A stretch of 64,000 nt of DNA from Candidatus Avedoeria danica (GCA_016703025.1 JADJCV010000004.1:2731501-2795500), one strand, 5' to 3'; positions 44,605 through 54,277 are shown, numbered from the stretch's first letter. The notes: a model not told the origin generated them from the sequence alone. Made by a program: numbers and translations.

Positions 44605-47055
44605 CTAGCGGTCCGCCGGCGCGCGATCCACGAATCCGTCCAGCGCCACGGTCCACACACCTTCTCGCCCCGCCGTCCGCCGCCGACCCGCACCGACGAC
44701 CACGCCGTCCGGCGCCACGGCCAGCGGCACCGCTTCCGGTTCATCCGCCACCCACCGCTCCTGCCAGGTCATTCCACCGTCGCGGGAAAGCAGCGCGCTC
44801 GAGCGGTACGTGCTCGCCCGGAGAACCAACGTGCCGCCGGTCTCTCCCAGCAGGTCTGCATCGCCCAGGGAATTGTCCATTCCGTCCCAGTGGCGGTCCG
44901 GTGACCAGGCGAGGCTCCACGTGATGCCGTCGTCGATCGATCGAAACAGCCGGATGCCCCATTCCGGCCAGTGCGAACCGCCACCGTAACCGGTCCCGGT
45001 CGTCCCCATGGCCAGGAGGATGCGTGGACCACCTGCCGCGGCCGGGATGATCCAGCTCTCGTCGGCGAAGAGCCCCTCGTAACGGTAGTCGTCCACGTTG
45101 CCGCCCTTGGATCCCAACGCACCGCCGGCGCTCCAATGGTCGCCGCCGTCCGTTGAGATGAAGCACTGCGCTCCGAGATGCTCGAACGCGATCACCGTCC
45201 GGTCGCGCGCGAACTCGGGCGAGATGGCCAGCGCGGCGTAGCGCCCGATCGGCTCCCAACGCGCGCCGCCGTCCCGCGAGCGCCACGCGGATGCCGAGGG
45301 GTCGTTGTCCGCGTCGGCGTCGGGCGGCATGTCCGTGTGGCTCGTGGCGAACAGCGTCCGGTCGTGCGCGTAGTCAGGCGAGACGTCGATGTCGCGGATG
45401 TTTACCGCATCGATACCGGCGCTGGCGGGCTGCCAGGAGCGGCCGAGGTCGGTGCTGCGGAATACGCCGACGCCGGTGATCAGGCCGAACAGCAACGCGC
45501 CGCCATCCGCGCTGGCCGAGGCGGCCGGCGCGGCGACCACGGCGTCCGGCCAGGCGGGCACGCCGGCAGGATGGTTCAGCCGCCACGTCGGGTCGCCGGC
45601 ACGACGGATGACCGGGTGGAACTCAGGGTTGCCGAACATGGGCGTCGGCGTCCCGTCGCGCGATGTCGTCGTGACGATGCCCGTGTAGGCCAGCGGCGTA
45701 CCGCTCTCGCCGGCCGCCGGGAGAACGGCGGAGAGCGCACGCACGGTCTGGCGCGGTGCGGGCTCGTCGGCGGGCGCCGCGTCGGGCGCGATGTCGGCCG
45801 CGGCGGCTCGGTTCAGCTGGCGGTTGCGGCTCCGTCCGAAGGGCTGGTCCGTGACATCGTCATAGACGCTCAGCGGTGGACTGTCCGAGTCCCACGAGTA
45901 TGCAAACGGCGGGCCGAGGCGGACGGGCGACATGTACGCGAGATCCAGAGTCGTCGGATCCGCCACCGTGTGCCACAGGGCAGCCGAATAGGTCGGTTCG
46001 TGGGAGTTGAGCGACCCGACCAGGCGTCCGCGCTGGGCGTCGAACGCCGACCAGTGCCAAGTCCACTCCGCCCCGACCAAGCGCCGACGCTCGTGTCCGC
46101 CCACCCACAGGATGTGCCACAAGCCGGCGAGCTTGTCCACCGTCCCCTCGATCAACAGACTGTCCCCCCACGCCAGCCACCCCGTGATTGTGGCGCGCAG
46201 GTTGCGCCGCTCGATCACGCGGCGCGTGTCCATTTCGAGCGCAACGATGATCGCGCCCGCATTGCCGTCCCATGGCGCGAGGTCGGTATCAGCCACGGCA
46301 ACGTAGAGCACCCGGCCGTCGGCGCTGAACGACGCGTTCTTGATCGGCCCGGCCTCGCCCTCCAACGGCACGTCGAACGCATCGACCTCGACGCCCGACG
46401 CACCGTCGTGCAGCCGGACCGTCATGCCGTCGAACGTGACCAGTTGGTGCGTGACCGGACGGACCAGCGGCCATTGCCGCAACCGTGGCCACGGGGTGAA
46501 GCCGATCGCCGCCTCATCCGCCGGGTCCGGTGTTGGCAGCGCCACCCACCCCACCTCTCGCAACGTGTCCGCATCCAGCAGCCGAACGCCCTCCGCCGGC
46601 CGGTACACGTACAACCGCCGCCCCTCGCGGTCGATATCCAGCAGCCGTTCGTCCCGTGCGATGGGCACCGTCTCCAGCAGACGGCCGTCCCCCGTGGCGT
46701 ACACCGCGAGCTGCGCCGTGCCGGACATCGGGCCGCTGGCGTAGATGCGGCCGGCGGGGCCGTCGACGAAGAGGGGGCTGGTGGGGATTGGCGGGGTGTG
46801 GGTCAGCTGCGGACTGGGCGGTAGGTACGCGTCGGTCGTGGCTCGGCGCGCTGGCATCGGCGCCAGCGGCGTCGCCACTCCTGACGCCATGGACATCGGC
46901 ATCGGCGTCGACGTGCGCGCTTGCGGGGTCGGCGTTGCGCCGTCAGGCGCCCGCGTGCAGCCGGCGGCGAAGGCGGAGGAGAGGACGACGGCCGCGAGAA
47001 CTGCGCGAAGCGAGCGCTCGACCTTCGCCGTTGATGCTACTTCGAGCCGCGTCAC
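44605..47055 (-). CDS. Lipoprotein with beta-propeller and BNR/sialidase-type repeats
   Basis: The 816-aa protein starts at GTG 47055 (AGGGGG 5 nt upstream). A hydrophobic segment ends in FAAGCTRAP, a lipobox, followed by a Pro/Thr/Met linker. The first half reads like a WD40/YVTN propeller (GRIYASGPMSGTAQLAVYA, LFVDGPAGRI, LYVAVADTDLAPWDG). The second half has BNR repeats with S/T-x-D-x-G-x-x-W: FRSTDLGRSW, WRSRDGGARW, FISTDGGDHW, FRSIDDGITW, LLSRDGGMTW. No sialidase catalytic set is evident, so it is probably a structural or binding propeller on the cell surface. It begins 15 nt after the beta-helix gene upstream, so both are in one operon. Confidence 0.82.
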   Translation of the reverse strand: MTRLEVASTAKVERSLRAVLAAVVLSSAFAAGCTRAPDGATPTPQARTSTPMPMSMASGVATPLAPMPARRATTDAYLPPSPQLTHTPPIPTSPLFVDGPAGRIYASGPMSGTAQLAVYATGDGRLLETVPIARDERLLDIDREGRRLYVYRPAEGVRLLDADTLREVGWVALPTPDPADEAAIGFTPWPRLRQWPLVRPVTHQLVTFDGMTVRLHDGASGVEVDAFDVPLEGEAGPIKNASFSADGRVLYVAVADTDLAPWDGNAGAIIVALEMDTRRVIERRNLRATITGWLAWGDSLLIEGTVDKLAGLWHILWVGGHERRRLVGAEWTWHWSAFDAQRGRLVGSLNSHEPTYSAALWHTVADPTTLDLAYMSPVRLGPPFAYSWDSDSPPLSVYDDVTDQPFGRSRNRQLNRAAAADIAPDAAPADEPAPRQTVRALSAVLPAAGESGTPLAYTGIVTTTSRDGTPTPMFGNPEFHPVIRRAGDPTWRLNHPAGVPAWPDAVVAAPAASASADGGALLFGLITGVGVFRSTDLGRSWQPASAGIDAVNIRDIDVSPDYAHDRTLFATSHTDMPPDADADNDPSASAWRSRDGGARWEPIGRYAALAISPEFARDRTVIAFEHLGAQCFISTDGGDHWSAGGALGSKGGNVDDYRYEGLFADESWIIPAAAGGPRILLAMGTTGTGYGGGSHWPEWGIRLFRSIDDGITWSLAWSPDRHWDGMDNSLGDADLLGETGGTLVLRASTYRSSALLSRDGGMTWQERWVADEPEAVPLAVAPDGVVVGAGRRRTAGREGVWTVALDGFVDRAPADR

Positions 47056-47070
47056 GACGCCCCCTGGCCG

Positions 47071-50000
47071 CTACCGCTCCGCCCGCTTCAACACCGGCAA
47101 GTAGATCTTCCCCCCACCCGTCCCCGGCGTCCCCGTCCCCGGCGTCGGCGTCGGATCCCCCGGCCCCCCGCCCGGCGCCCGCTCGTACGCGCCGATGTCG
47201 CACCGTGCCACGCCGTCGCGGTTGCCGTCGGCCGGGCGTGGGAGGCCGCGCTGGTCGATCGTCAGCGGCGTGCCCGACAGGCCGGGACAGCCGGTCGGGG
47301 CGCCGGCGTCGATGGCGGGGCTGCTGTCCAGGAGGGCGTGCGTTTCGGACGACCCGCCGTTCAAGGCCAGCGCGGCCAGCAGCGGCTGGGTGGACGGCTG
47401 GTCGCCGGCGGCGGTGAGCGCGCAGCTGGCGTCGCTGCCGATGTTGCGGCCATCGGACGTCGTCGCGCCCGTGCAGGCGGGCGCCTGCTCGCCGGCGGCG
47501 ACGATCGTGTGACCGAGGCGCGTCGTCGCGCCGGCGGCGGTCAGGATCGCGCCGCCGCCCTCGGCCTCGGGGTCGGTGTCGTTGGCGGCGAACGTGACGG
47601 AGCGCAGCGTGACGGTGCCGAGCGCGTTGTGGATGCCGCCGCCGCCGACGTGCGCTTCGTTGGCCGAGAGCGTCACGTTCTGGAGGCCGAACGTCCCCTT
47701 GTTGGCCACACCGCCGCCGTGCAGCGCCTCGTTGTCCGCGATCAGCGACTCCGACGCCGTCCCGGTGCCCTCGTTGAGCAGCCCGCCGCCGTCGCCGCCG
47801 ACGATCGGCAGCGGCTCCTCGTCCTCGCCGACCTCGGGTTCGGTGCCGGTGGCCTGGTTGCCGGTGATCCGCAGCGCCACGACCGTCAGCGCGCCGAGGT
47901 TGCGCCCGCCGCCGCCGGAGGAGGCCGTGTTGTTCGCCAGGGCCGCGTCGCGCATCTGGCCCGTGACGCCCGTCTGGACGAACAGCCCGCCGCCGTCGCG
48001 CACCGCCGTGTTCTCCGTGACTGACGTGCCGTTCAGCCCGAGTTCGCCCTTGCCGGCGAACACGCCGCCCCCGTCGCCGTACGAGGCGTTGGCGGCGATC
48101 CGGCCGCCGTGCGTCGTCAGACGGCCGTCGAACACGTAGACCCCGCCGCCGGACGACGCCTCGTTGCTCGTGTTCGCGACGTCCGTGACCGTGCCCGTCC
48201 CGCGGAGGTAGAGACCGCCGCCGAGCGCAGCCTGGTTGTCCGTCAGGGCGCCGCGGATCATCGTCAGCGTGCCCTCGTTGACCATGACGCCGCCGCCGTA
48301 GCCGTACTCGCCGAAGGCGAAGTTCGAGAAGATCTGGGCACCGGTCAGGTTCAGTTCGCCGGCGGCGTAGACCCCGCCGCCCAGGTCACCCTGGTTGCCG
48401 GAGATGACGACGTCCGTCAGCGTGGCCTTGCCCCGGCTGAACACCCCGGCGCCGTACGTGCCGAAGTTGTCGGCCACCGTACCGCCCGTCATGACGAGCG
48501 GCACGGTGCTGGCGATGCCACCGCCGTTCGCCGCCTCGTTGCCGCTGACCGTGACGCTCTCGAGCGTCAGCCCGGTGCCGCCGCGGGCCACGATGCCGCC
48601 GCCATAATCCCCGGCCGTATTGCCCTCGATGACGCTGTTCCGAATCGTCGCCTGACCGCCGTCGACGGCGATGCCGCCGCCCGACGTCAGGCTGACGTTG
48701 TCTGAAATCCGGCTGTTCTCGACGACGAGCGTGCCCGCCGACGACTGGATCGCGCCGCGTTCCGCGCTGTTCTGGTGGATGATCGTGCTTCGCCGCAGCG
48801 TCAGGCGCCCCTGGCGGTTCAGGATGCCCTGCCCCCGCACGAAGCCGACGTCCGTCACCGTCACTGCCACGTCGCCGACAATCGTCAGAACCGGGCCGCC
48901 GGCGGACCCTTCGATGAGGCTGACGGCCGAACCGGCGCCCTTGAGCGTCATCGGCTTGTCGATCGTCAGACGCTCCGCGAACGTCGCGGCGCAGACGCCC
49001 ACCGTCCCGCCCGATTGAACGGCGGCGATGGCGGCGGCGATCGTCGTATGCGTTCCGCCGGTTGGGCACGCAGTGACGTCGGCGCCCGTGATCGGGCCGG
49101 CGGTCGGCGTGGCGCCGCCGACGCCCGGATCGGCCGGATCGTATTCGAACGCTCCGACGTCGCACCGGATGTCGCCGTCCTTGTTGCCGTCGATATCGCG
49201 GACGTAGCCGCGCTGGTCCGTCGTGAGGTAGTAACCGACGTAGTCGATGCACCCGACGAGGTCGCCCATGTCGACGGCGGGGCTGTCGGACGGCAGGGCG
49301 TGCGTCAGCGTGAAGCCGCCGTTGGACGCCAACGGCTTGAGGCGCACATCCGTGCTCGACTGGTCGCCCGGCGCGACGAACGAGCACGTGACCCCGCTGT
49401 CGATGTTCGCGCCCTCGCTGCGCAGTTCGCCGAAACAGTTCGACCCGTTCTGCGCGACGATCGTGTTCAGGATCGAGAGCCGCGCATCGACCTGCACGTT
49501 GAGCGCCCCGCCGACGCTGCCCTTGTTGCCGGTCAGCGTGCTCGACGTGATCGCGCTCTCGCCTTGGAACAGGTAGACGGCCCCGCCGCCGTACACGCCC
49601 TCGTTCCCCGAGAACGTCGTGTTCGTGACGTAGACGCCGCCGGTGTCCCCGAACACGGCGCCGCCGAACTCGGCCGAACGGTTGTCGGCAATCGTGGAGT
49701 TCGCGATCGCCATCGCCGAAGCGTTGAAGAACGCCCCGCCGCCACGCGTCGCCGTGGTGTTGCCCATGACGATCGAGTTGTTGACGATCACCGTACCGGC
49801 GTAGTTGAAGATGGCCCCGCCGCCCTTTCGGGCGCGGTTGTCGCGCAGCGTCGAGCGGCTGATGACGAGCGTGCCCGCGTTGAGGATCGCCCCGCCGTAC
49901 GCGGCCTCATTGTCCGAGATCGTCGCCCCGCGGACACTCAGCGAGCCGCCGTAGTTGTAGATGGCGCCGCCGAACGACTCGATGTCGGCCGGCGCGGCGT

Positions 50001-50427
50001 TGCCGCGGATCGCGACGTCGCGGAGGCTCAGCGCGCCCTGGTTCAGAATCCCCGCTCCGGCATCGCGCCTGCCCCCGGTGACGGCCAGATCGCTGACCGT
50101 GGCCACGGTTCCGGCAGTCACCCAGATGACGGCGCCCGCCCGCCCGCCATCGATGATCGTCGCCTCGCTGTTGACGCCGCGCAGCCGGACGGCGCGGTCG
50201 AGGATGAGCGTCTCGGTGTACGTGCCGGCACCGACGAGGACGGTATCGCCGTCGGCGCTCGCCGCAAGGGCGGCAGCGACGGTGGTGTGGTCGCAGCCCC
50301 TGGCGCAGACCGTGAGGGTGGCGGCCCTGGCGACGGTCCCGCTGAACAGTGCGACGAGCACCGCGCACAGCGTGGCGCACGCCACCGGACTCTGGACAAC
50401 GCGACTCTGGACAACGCGTCGGTGCAT
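47071..50427 (-). CDS. Giant secreted beta-helix protein with two tandem choice-of-anchor Q units
   Basis: The 1118-aa protein starts at ATG 50427 with GAGGAG upstream, and a signal peptide (ATLCAVLVALFSGTVARAA). Two halves repeat the same plan. Half one starts TLTVCARGCDHTTVAAALAA and ends SPAVDMGDLVG ... CDVGAFEYDP (about residues 35-470). Half two starts DVTACPTGGTHTTIAAAIAA and ends SPAIDAGAPTG ... CDIGAYERAP. Each contains a parallel beta-helix with dozens of GGGV/GGGI turns and VTEN/ISGN ladders. The chain closes with a Pro/Gly/Thr linker and GGKIYLPVLKRAER, the LP motif. I infer an internal duplication. Likely an extracellular carbohydrate-binding or adhesive protein. Confidence 0.9.
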   Translation of the reverse strand: MHRRVVQSRVVQSPVACATLCAVLVALFSGTVARAATLTVCARGCDHTTVAAALAASADGDTVLVGAGTYTETLILDRAVRLRGVNSEATIIDGGRAGAVIWVTAGTVATVSDLAVTGGRRDAGAGILNQGALSLRDVAIRGNAAPADIESFGGAIYNYGGSLSVRGATISDNEAAYGGAILNAGTLVISRSTLRDNRARKGGGAIFNYAGTVIVNNSIVMGNTTATRGGGAFFNASAMAIANSTIADNRSAEFGGAVFGDTGGVYVTNTTFSGNEGVYGGGAVYLFQGESAITSSTLTGNKGSVGGALNVQVDARLSILNTIVAQNGSNCFGELRSEGANIDSGVTCSFVAPGDQSSTDVRLKPLASNGGFTLTHALPSDSPAVDMGDLVGCIDYVGYYLTTDQRGYVRDIDGNKDGDIRCDVGAFEYDPADPGVGGATPTAGPITGADVTACPTGGTHTTIAAAIAAVQSGGTVGVCAATFAERLTIDKPMTLKGAGSAVSLIEGSAGGPVLTIVGDVAVTVTDVGFVRGQGILNRQGRLTLRRSTIIHQNSAERGAIQSSAGTLVVENSRISDNVSLTSGGGIAVDGGQATIRNSVIEGNTAGDYGGGIVARGGTGLTLESVTVSGNEAANGGGIASTVPLVMTGGTVADNFGTYGAGVFSRGKATLTDVVISGNQGDLGGGVYAAGELNLTGAQIFSNFAFGEYGYGGGVMVNEGTLTMIRGALTDNQAALGGGLYLRGTGTVTDVANTSNEASSGGGVYVFDGRLTTHGGRIAANASYGDGGGVFAGKGELGLNGTSVTENTAVRDGGGLFVQTGVTGQMRDAALANNTASSGGGGRNLGALTVVALRITGNQATGTEPEVGEDEEPLPIVGGDGGGLLNEGTGTASESLIADNEALHGGGVANKGTFGLQNVTLSANEAHVGGGGIHNALGTVTLRSVTFAANDTDPEAEGGGAILTAAGATTRLGHTIVAAGEQAPACTGATTSDGRNIGSDASCALTAAGDQPSTQPLLAALALNGGSSETHALLDSSPAIDAGAPTGCPGLSGTPLTIDQRGLPRPADGNRDGVARCDIGAYERAPGGGPGDPTPTPGTGTPGTGGGKIYLPVLKRAER
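50388..50417. repeat. 15-bp tandem duplication in the signal peptide region
   Basis: The unit GACTCTGGACAACGC occurs twice in a row (50388-50402 and 50403-50417). On the minus strand it produces the VVQSRVVQS repeat near the start of the giant beta-helix protein. Confidence 0.85.
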
Positions 50428-50744
50428 CTTTGAACGACTCCTCGATCGGCTGCGGCGGCACACGAGTGTAACAAACCGGATGACCGACCACAAGCACGCC
50501 CCGGACCGGCTGACATTGCTGACGACTGAGTCAGTGTTGGCAGGTTCTTTGCCTGTTGACTCGGCGTTGACCGGCGATTACCATCGACGCCACATATCCG
50601 GTCGGATTCCATCGTTTTTTGCGCCGATGTGTCCTCTTTGGCACATTCCGGTGTTTAAACGCCGATACGGACCAGTGCAGCTGCGTGCAGCCTTGGCGCA
50701 GGCGACGCGTGGCGCGAGACGTGCTCTTAACAGGAGGGGTGTTA
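50428..50744. other. 317-nt divergent intergenic region
   Basis: No gene is seen. It contains a putative minus-strand promoter (50465-50493), a short palindrome ACTGAGTCAGT (50525-50535), a six-T run at 50612-50617, and the Shine-Dalgarno AGGAGG (50733-50738) of the VWA gene. It is less GC-rich than the genes around it. No convincing plus-strand promoter could be picked. Confidence 0.5.
50465..50493 (-). promoter_or_regulatory. Putative promoter of the giant beta-helix gene
   Basis: On the minus strand TTGTGG (50488-50493) and TACACT (50465-50470) are separated by 17 nt, about 38 nt upstream of the start codon at 50427. The -35 box is weak. Confidence 0.35.
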
Positions 50745-52352
50745 GTGAACCGATCCAAATGGCGACGACCGATCGCCGCCCTCGTCCCCATCCTCATCGC
50801 GCTGTTGGCCTTCGGTGCCTTGCCCGCGATGCGGTTGGCGGCCCAGGGTGGTCCAAACCCGAACACAAGCGACTGCGATCCCAACCTGCTCTCGAGCGTC
50901 AACCCTGAGGCGTTCAGCCTCGGCCAGACGGCGCAGGTGCAGCTCACGATGAACATGAGCTGCCCCGACTACCGGCTGCCGATCGACCTCGTCTTCCTGG
51001 TCGACGTCTCGAACTCGATGACGCGCGGCAAGGCGGGCCTTGGCTCGGCACTGCCGACGACGAGCGCGCCCGGCGTGCCCGGGCCTGGGACGACGGCCAA
51101 GCCACCGGTTGAGCCACCGGTCGAGCCGCCGGTCGAACCACCGATCGAGCCGCCGGTTCAGCCTCTGCAGGCAGGCCCGATCCAGACCGGCGAGCCGGCC
51201 GAGCCACCCGGCGTGCCCGTCCCGGGCGGCGCGAACGCCGGTCGCGGCAACGGTGACCCGCCCGGTTGTGAGCAGGCAGGCGGATCGACCCCCGGCGGTG
51301 CGGGCGGAGGTGGGTCGACGCTGCCGAAGCTGCCGACCGTCGAAGGGCCGAAGACGGCCATACCCGAGAAGACGGCAGTCCAGAAGACGGCCGTTCCGGG
51401 CGAAGGAACGAGGCCCCCGGGGAGTTCGGCGACGCCCGGCGGTCCCGGCGGCGCCGGCAATGACCAAGGCGGACAAGCCGCCGAGCCGGCCGGCACCGAG
51501 GATCTGATCCGGGAGGCCAAGGAGTTCATCCGCGACTTCGTCGATCAGCCGCAGATCCAGCAGGACCTGAGCGACGGCACGCTGCGCCTCGGCCTCGTCG
51601 CCTTCAGCGATCGCGGCCGGAGGCTCATGAGCCTTACGAACGAGGGCAATCGCGTCACGGGCCGCCTGAGCCTGCTGCGCGGTAGCGGCCGGACGCGCAT
51701 CGATCTCGGCATGCGCACGGCGGAGGCCGTCCTGCTCGATCGAAACAACGTGCGCCGCGCGGACAACGACGCCGACCGCACGAAGGTCGTGATCGTGCTC
51801 AGCGACGGTGCGTTCTGCGCCCGTGACCTGCGCGTCAAAGTCGACAAGCGCATCGAGGTCATGACGCTCGGCGCGGGACGCGGTCCGTACACGAAGAACC
51901 TGCGGGCGATGGCCACCGACTTGGCGTACGCGCTCAAGTTGCAGGGTGGCCGGGCGCTCAAGGACACGCAGTACATCTACACCAAGGACTTCGTCCGGAC
52001 GCGCCCGGTGACGGTCGCGTCGCTCGACATGACGGCCGAACTCGAGCCGTCCATGCAGATCGTCGACGGATCCGTCAACCCGGCGGGGACGGTCGACATG
52101 CAGATCATCAAGTGGACCGCGCCGGCCATCGACTGGACGAAGCCGGTGACGCTGACCTATGGCATCCGCCCGCAGTCCGGCGGCCTCCAGAACGTCAACC
52201 ACTGGGCGCACGTCACGTGGAAGGACTCGGAGAAGCGCGACGGACAAGGCGTTTTCCCGGCGCTGTACGTCGACGTGGCCGGACCGACCGCCACGGCCAC
52301 GCCGGAAATCGTGCCGACGGCCACGCCTGAGCTGCCGCCAGAGCTGCGCTGA
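50745..52352 (+). CDS. Secreted VWA protein, paralogue of the 18.3-kb gene
   Basis: The 535-aa protein starts at GTG 50745, with AGGAGG 6 nt upstream; other in-frame starts lie too close to that site or are unsupported. A signal peptide (RRPIAALVPILIALLAFGAL) precedes a VWA domain with MIDAS motif LVDVSNSMTRG. About 150 residues of Pro/Gly/Glu-rich sequence, including a PPVE tetrapeptide array, interrupt the domain right after this motif, before it resumes at EDLIREAKEFIRDFVDQPQI and VVIVLSDGAFC. A DUF11-like beta domain and a Pro/Thr tail follow. The order and the insertion site match the 18304 protein, but the second VWA and the LP motif are absent. Two strong hairpins follow. Confidence 0.87.
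   Translation: MNRSKWRRPIAALVPILIALLAFGALPAMRLAAQGGPNPNTSDCDPNLLSSVNPEAFSLGQTAQVQLTMNMSCPDYRLPIDLVFLVDVSNSMTRGKAGLGSALPTTSAPGVPGPGTTAKPPVEPPVEPPVEPPIEPPVQPLQAGPIQTGEPAEPPGVPVPGGANAGRGNGDPPGCEQAGGSTPGGAGGGGSTLPKLPTVEGPKTAIPEKTAVQKTAVPGEGTRPPGSSATPGGPGGAGNDQGGQAAEPAGTEDLIREAKEFIRDFVDQPQIQQDLSDGTLRLGLVAFSDRGRRLMSLTNEGNRVTGRLSLLRGSGRTRIDLGMRTAEAVLLDRNNVRRADNDADRTKVVIVLSDGAFCARDLRVKVDKRIEVMTLGAGRGPYTKNLRAMATDLAYALKLQGGRALKDTQYIYTKDFVRTRPVTVASLDMTAELEPSMQIVDGSVNPAGTVDMQIIKWTAPAIDWTKPVTLTYGIRPQSGGLQNVNHWAHVTWKDSEKRDGQGVFPALYVDVAGPTATATPEIVPTATPELPPELR
51102..51161 (+). repeat. 12-nt minisatellite in the VWA insert (5 units)
   Basis: Five 12-nt units of the type CCACCGGTCGAG start at 51102, 51114, 51126, 51138 and 51150. 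They encode Pro-Pro-Val/Ile-Glu/Gln repeats in the low-complexity insert behind the MIDAS motif. Confidence 0.85.
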
Positions 52353-52358
52353 CGCGCG

Positions 52359-52393
52359 CACGGTCCCGGCGGAGCTTCTTCGCCGGGACCGTG
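52359..52393 (+). terminator. First of two tandem hairpins after the VWA gene
   Basis: CACGGTCCCGGCG (52359-52371) pairs perfectly with 52381-52393 around GAGCTTCTT, 7 nt past the stop codon. It has no T-tract. Confidence 0.65.
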
Positions 52394-52419
52394 GCCGACA
52401 ACCGTTCCGCGTGGCAGTC

Positions 52420-52455
52420 GCGCTGGGCGTGCTTCCTCGGAAGCACGCCCAGCGC
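52420..52455 (+). terminator. Second tandem hairpin, 17-bp stem with 2-nt loop
   Basis: GCGCTGGGCGTGCTTCC (52420-52436) pairs perfectly with 52439-52455. The loop is only TC, so as DNA it could form a cruciform. It lies between the VWA gene and the following beta-helix gene on the same strand. Confidence 0.65.
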
Positions 52456-52540
52456 GCGTCAGCCTATCCCCCGCACTTCAAGCTGGTGTTTGGGTCGTAG
52501 CAGATCTGTCTGCTCGCGCCCCGCGTTCTGGAGGTTCTTC

Positions 52541-54253
52541 ATGTCGCATCCCGCTTTCCGGCGCACCCGGATGGCCGCCCTCACCTGCAGCCTCATCGGC
52601 GCCCTTGTGGTCCTTCACGGCGCGTCAGCACCGCGAGTGGTGCACGCCCAAACCGTGATCTACATCAACGACACCGATGACCCGACGAACGCAATCGGTG
52701 AGTGCGAGACCCCCAGCGACAAGTGCTCGCTGCGCGGCGCGCTCGCCCAGGCCGCACAGCTCAGCGGGGGCTTGATCATCCGGGCGTGCTTCGATGCCGC
52801 CGTCGTGCCCGGGGCGGACCCGTGCCCGACGGGCATCCGCCCGCTCTCCGCAACGACGCGCGGGTTCAACGCCGCCAAGGGCACGTGGACGATCCGCCTG
52901 ACCCGCGATCGCGAGCTCCTGCTGGCGCAGGGCGGCACGTTCGTCGACTTCCACATCGGGTTCCCGTGGCGGGGGCCGCAGGACAACCGGATCGTTATCG
53001 AGTCCAGCGGGCCGAACATGGAGTCGGCGTTTCGGATCGGCAGCCAGCGCAACGTGTTGGCCGGCTTCGAGCTGCGTGGGGCGTTCAAGGAGGCGGCGAT
53101 CTACATTCCGGGCGGGGTCATCGGCGATCCGGCACGTCTGAACCAGATCGGGCCGGGGCTCATCTTCGCCGGCATGCCGAACGGCGCCGGCATCAAGCTG
53201 TCGAGCGAGCTGGCGTTCGGCAACACGGTCGTCGGCAACTGGTGCGGCATCAACGGCGACGGAACGGTCGTCGATCCGGTGTTCGACGATTGCGTGATCA
53301 TCGATCAGGGTGCGCACGGCAACATCATCGGCGACCTCGATCCATCGAACCGCAACGTGTTCGCCGCCAGCGTCAACGGCGGCGGCGTGATCGTCGAAGG
53401 CCCCGACGCGTATGAGAACGCGATTCAGGGCAACTGGTTCGGCATGCTGGCGACCGGGCAGGACACGCCGACGACGAAGCTGAACACCGGCGTGCAGCTC
53501 ATCCTGGCTCCGCAGCGGACGAAGATCCAGCGCAACGTCATCAGCGGCAACGCGCTAGCCGGGATCTACATCTCGGACGAGGGCAGCGGCACCGAGATCG
53601 ACGACAACTGGATCGGCACCGACCCCTCAGGCGTGCGATGTGTGGGCAACAAGGGCTACGGCATTCAGCTGCAGGGCGGCCCGATCGGTACGAAGATCCG
53701 CCGCAACACGATCCGCTGCAACCTCTCGGGCGGCATCCTCATGAGCGGAGCCAGCACGCGCGACAACCAGGCCAGCCAGAACAGCATCGCGGCCAACGGC
53801 GGCCCGAGGGCGATCAGCGTGATCCAGGGCGCGAACCGCGGCATCGCAGCGCCGCGGATCACCGAGGCGTTGCGAACGCGCGTGACCGGCACGGCCTGCC
53901 CGAACTGCACGATCGAGGTCTTCTCCGATCCCGACGGCGAGGCGGAGACGTACGAAGGCAGCGTCGTGTCCGGTGATGACGGCGCCTGGACGTTCGAGAA
54001 GCCGGAGGGTGTCAAGGGACCAACCGTCACGGCGACGGCCACCGACGCGGACAACACGTCGAGCACGGCGGACACCAAGTTCGTCACCGGCGACGCCCCG
54101 ACACCGCCGACCACGCCGTCCATCGATCCGACGCCGACCGAGACGGCGGCAACGCCGGAGCCGACGACTCCGACCCCGGCGCCGACGACGCCCGGCACGG
54201 ACGGCGGGCGCATCTACCTGCCGTGGAACGGGCGCGCGGCAACTCGGCCCTGA
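52541..54253 (+). CDS. Secreted CSLREA/beta-helix protein with Ig-like domain and LP motif
   Basis: The 570-aa protein starts at ATG 52541 with GGAGG upstream. It has a signal peptide (LTCSLIGALVVLHGASAPRV, VHAQ) and a CSLREA-like opening: INDTDDPTNAIGECETPSD, KCSLRGALAQAAQ. A beta-helix follows (NIIGDLDPSNRNVFAAS, NAIQGNWFGMLATGQ, KIQRNVISGNALAGIYISDE, TKIRRNTIRCNLSGGILMSG). An Ig-like domain comes next (CPNCTIEVFSDPDGEAETYE, GAWTFEKPEGVKG, TATATDADNTSS), then a Thr/Pro linker and GGRIYLPWNGRAATRP at the end. The LP motif here matches the heparinase-like tail LLPWGSR most closely. Probably an extracellular adhesin or polysaccharide-binding protein. Confidence 0.87.
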   Translation: MSHPAFRRTRMAALTCSLIGALVVLHGASAPRVVHAQTVIYINDTDDPTNAIGECETPSDKCSLRGALAQAAQLSGGLIIRACFDAAVVPGADPCPTGIRPLSATTRGFNAAKGTWTIRLTRDRELLLAQGGTFVDFHIGFPWRGPQDNRIVIESSGPNMESAFRIGSQRNVLAGFELRGAFKEAAIYIPGGVIGDPARLNQIGPGLIFAGMPNGAGIKLSSELAFGNTVVGNWCGINGDGTVVDPVFDDCVIIDQGAHGNIIGDLDPSNRNVFAASVNGGGVIVEGPDAYENAIQGNWFGMLATGQDTPTTKLNTGVQLILAPQRTKIQRNVISGNALAGIYISDEGSGTEIDDNWIGTDPSGVRCVGNKGYGIQLQGGPIGTKIRRNTIRCNLSGGILMSGASTRDNQASQNSIAANGGPRAISVIQGANRGIAAPRITEALRTRVTGTACPNCTIEVFSDPDGEAETYEGSVVSGDDGAWTFEKPEGVKGPTVTATATDADNTSSTADTKFVTGDAPTPPTTPSIDPTPTETAATPEPTTPTPAPTTPGTDGGRIYLPWNGRAATRP

Positions 54254-54277
54254 GGGGCGCGTGTCTGCCGCGCGGAC

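Noticed and set aside
51102..51161. CRISPR-like array in the VWA gene
   Set aside because: The repeats are 12-nt coding units without spacers; no CRISPR array or cas gene was found anywhere in the window.
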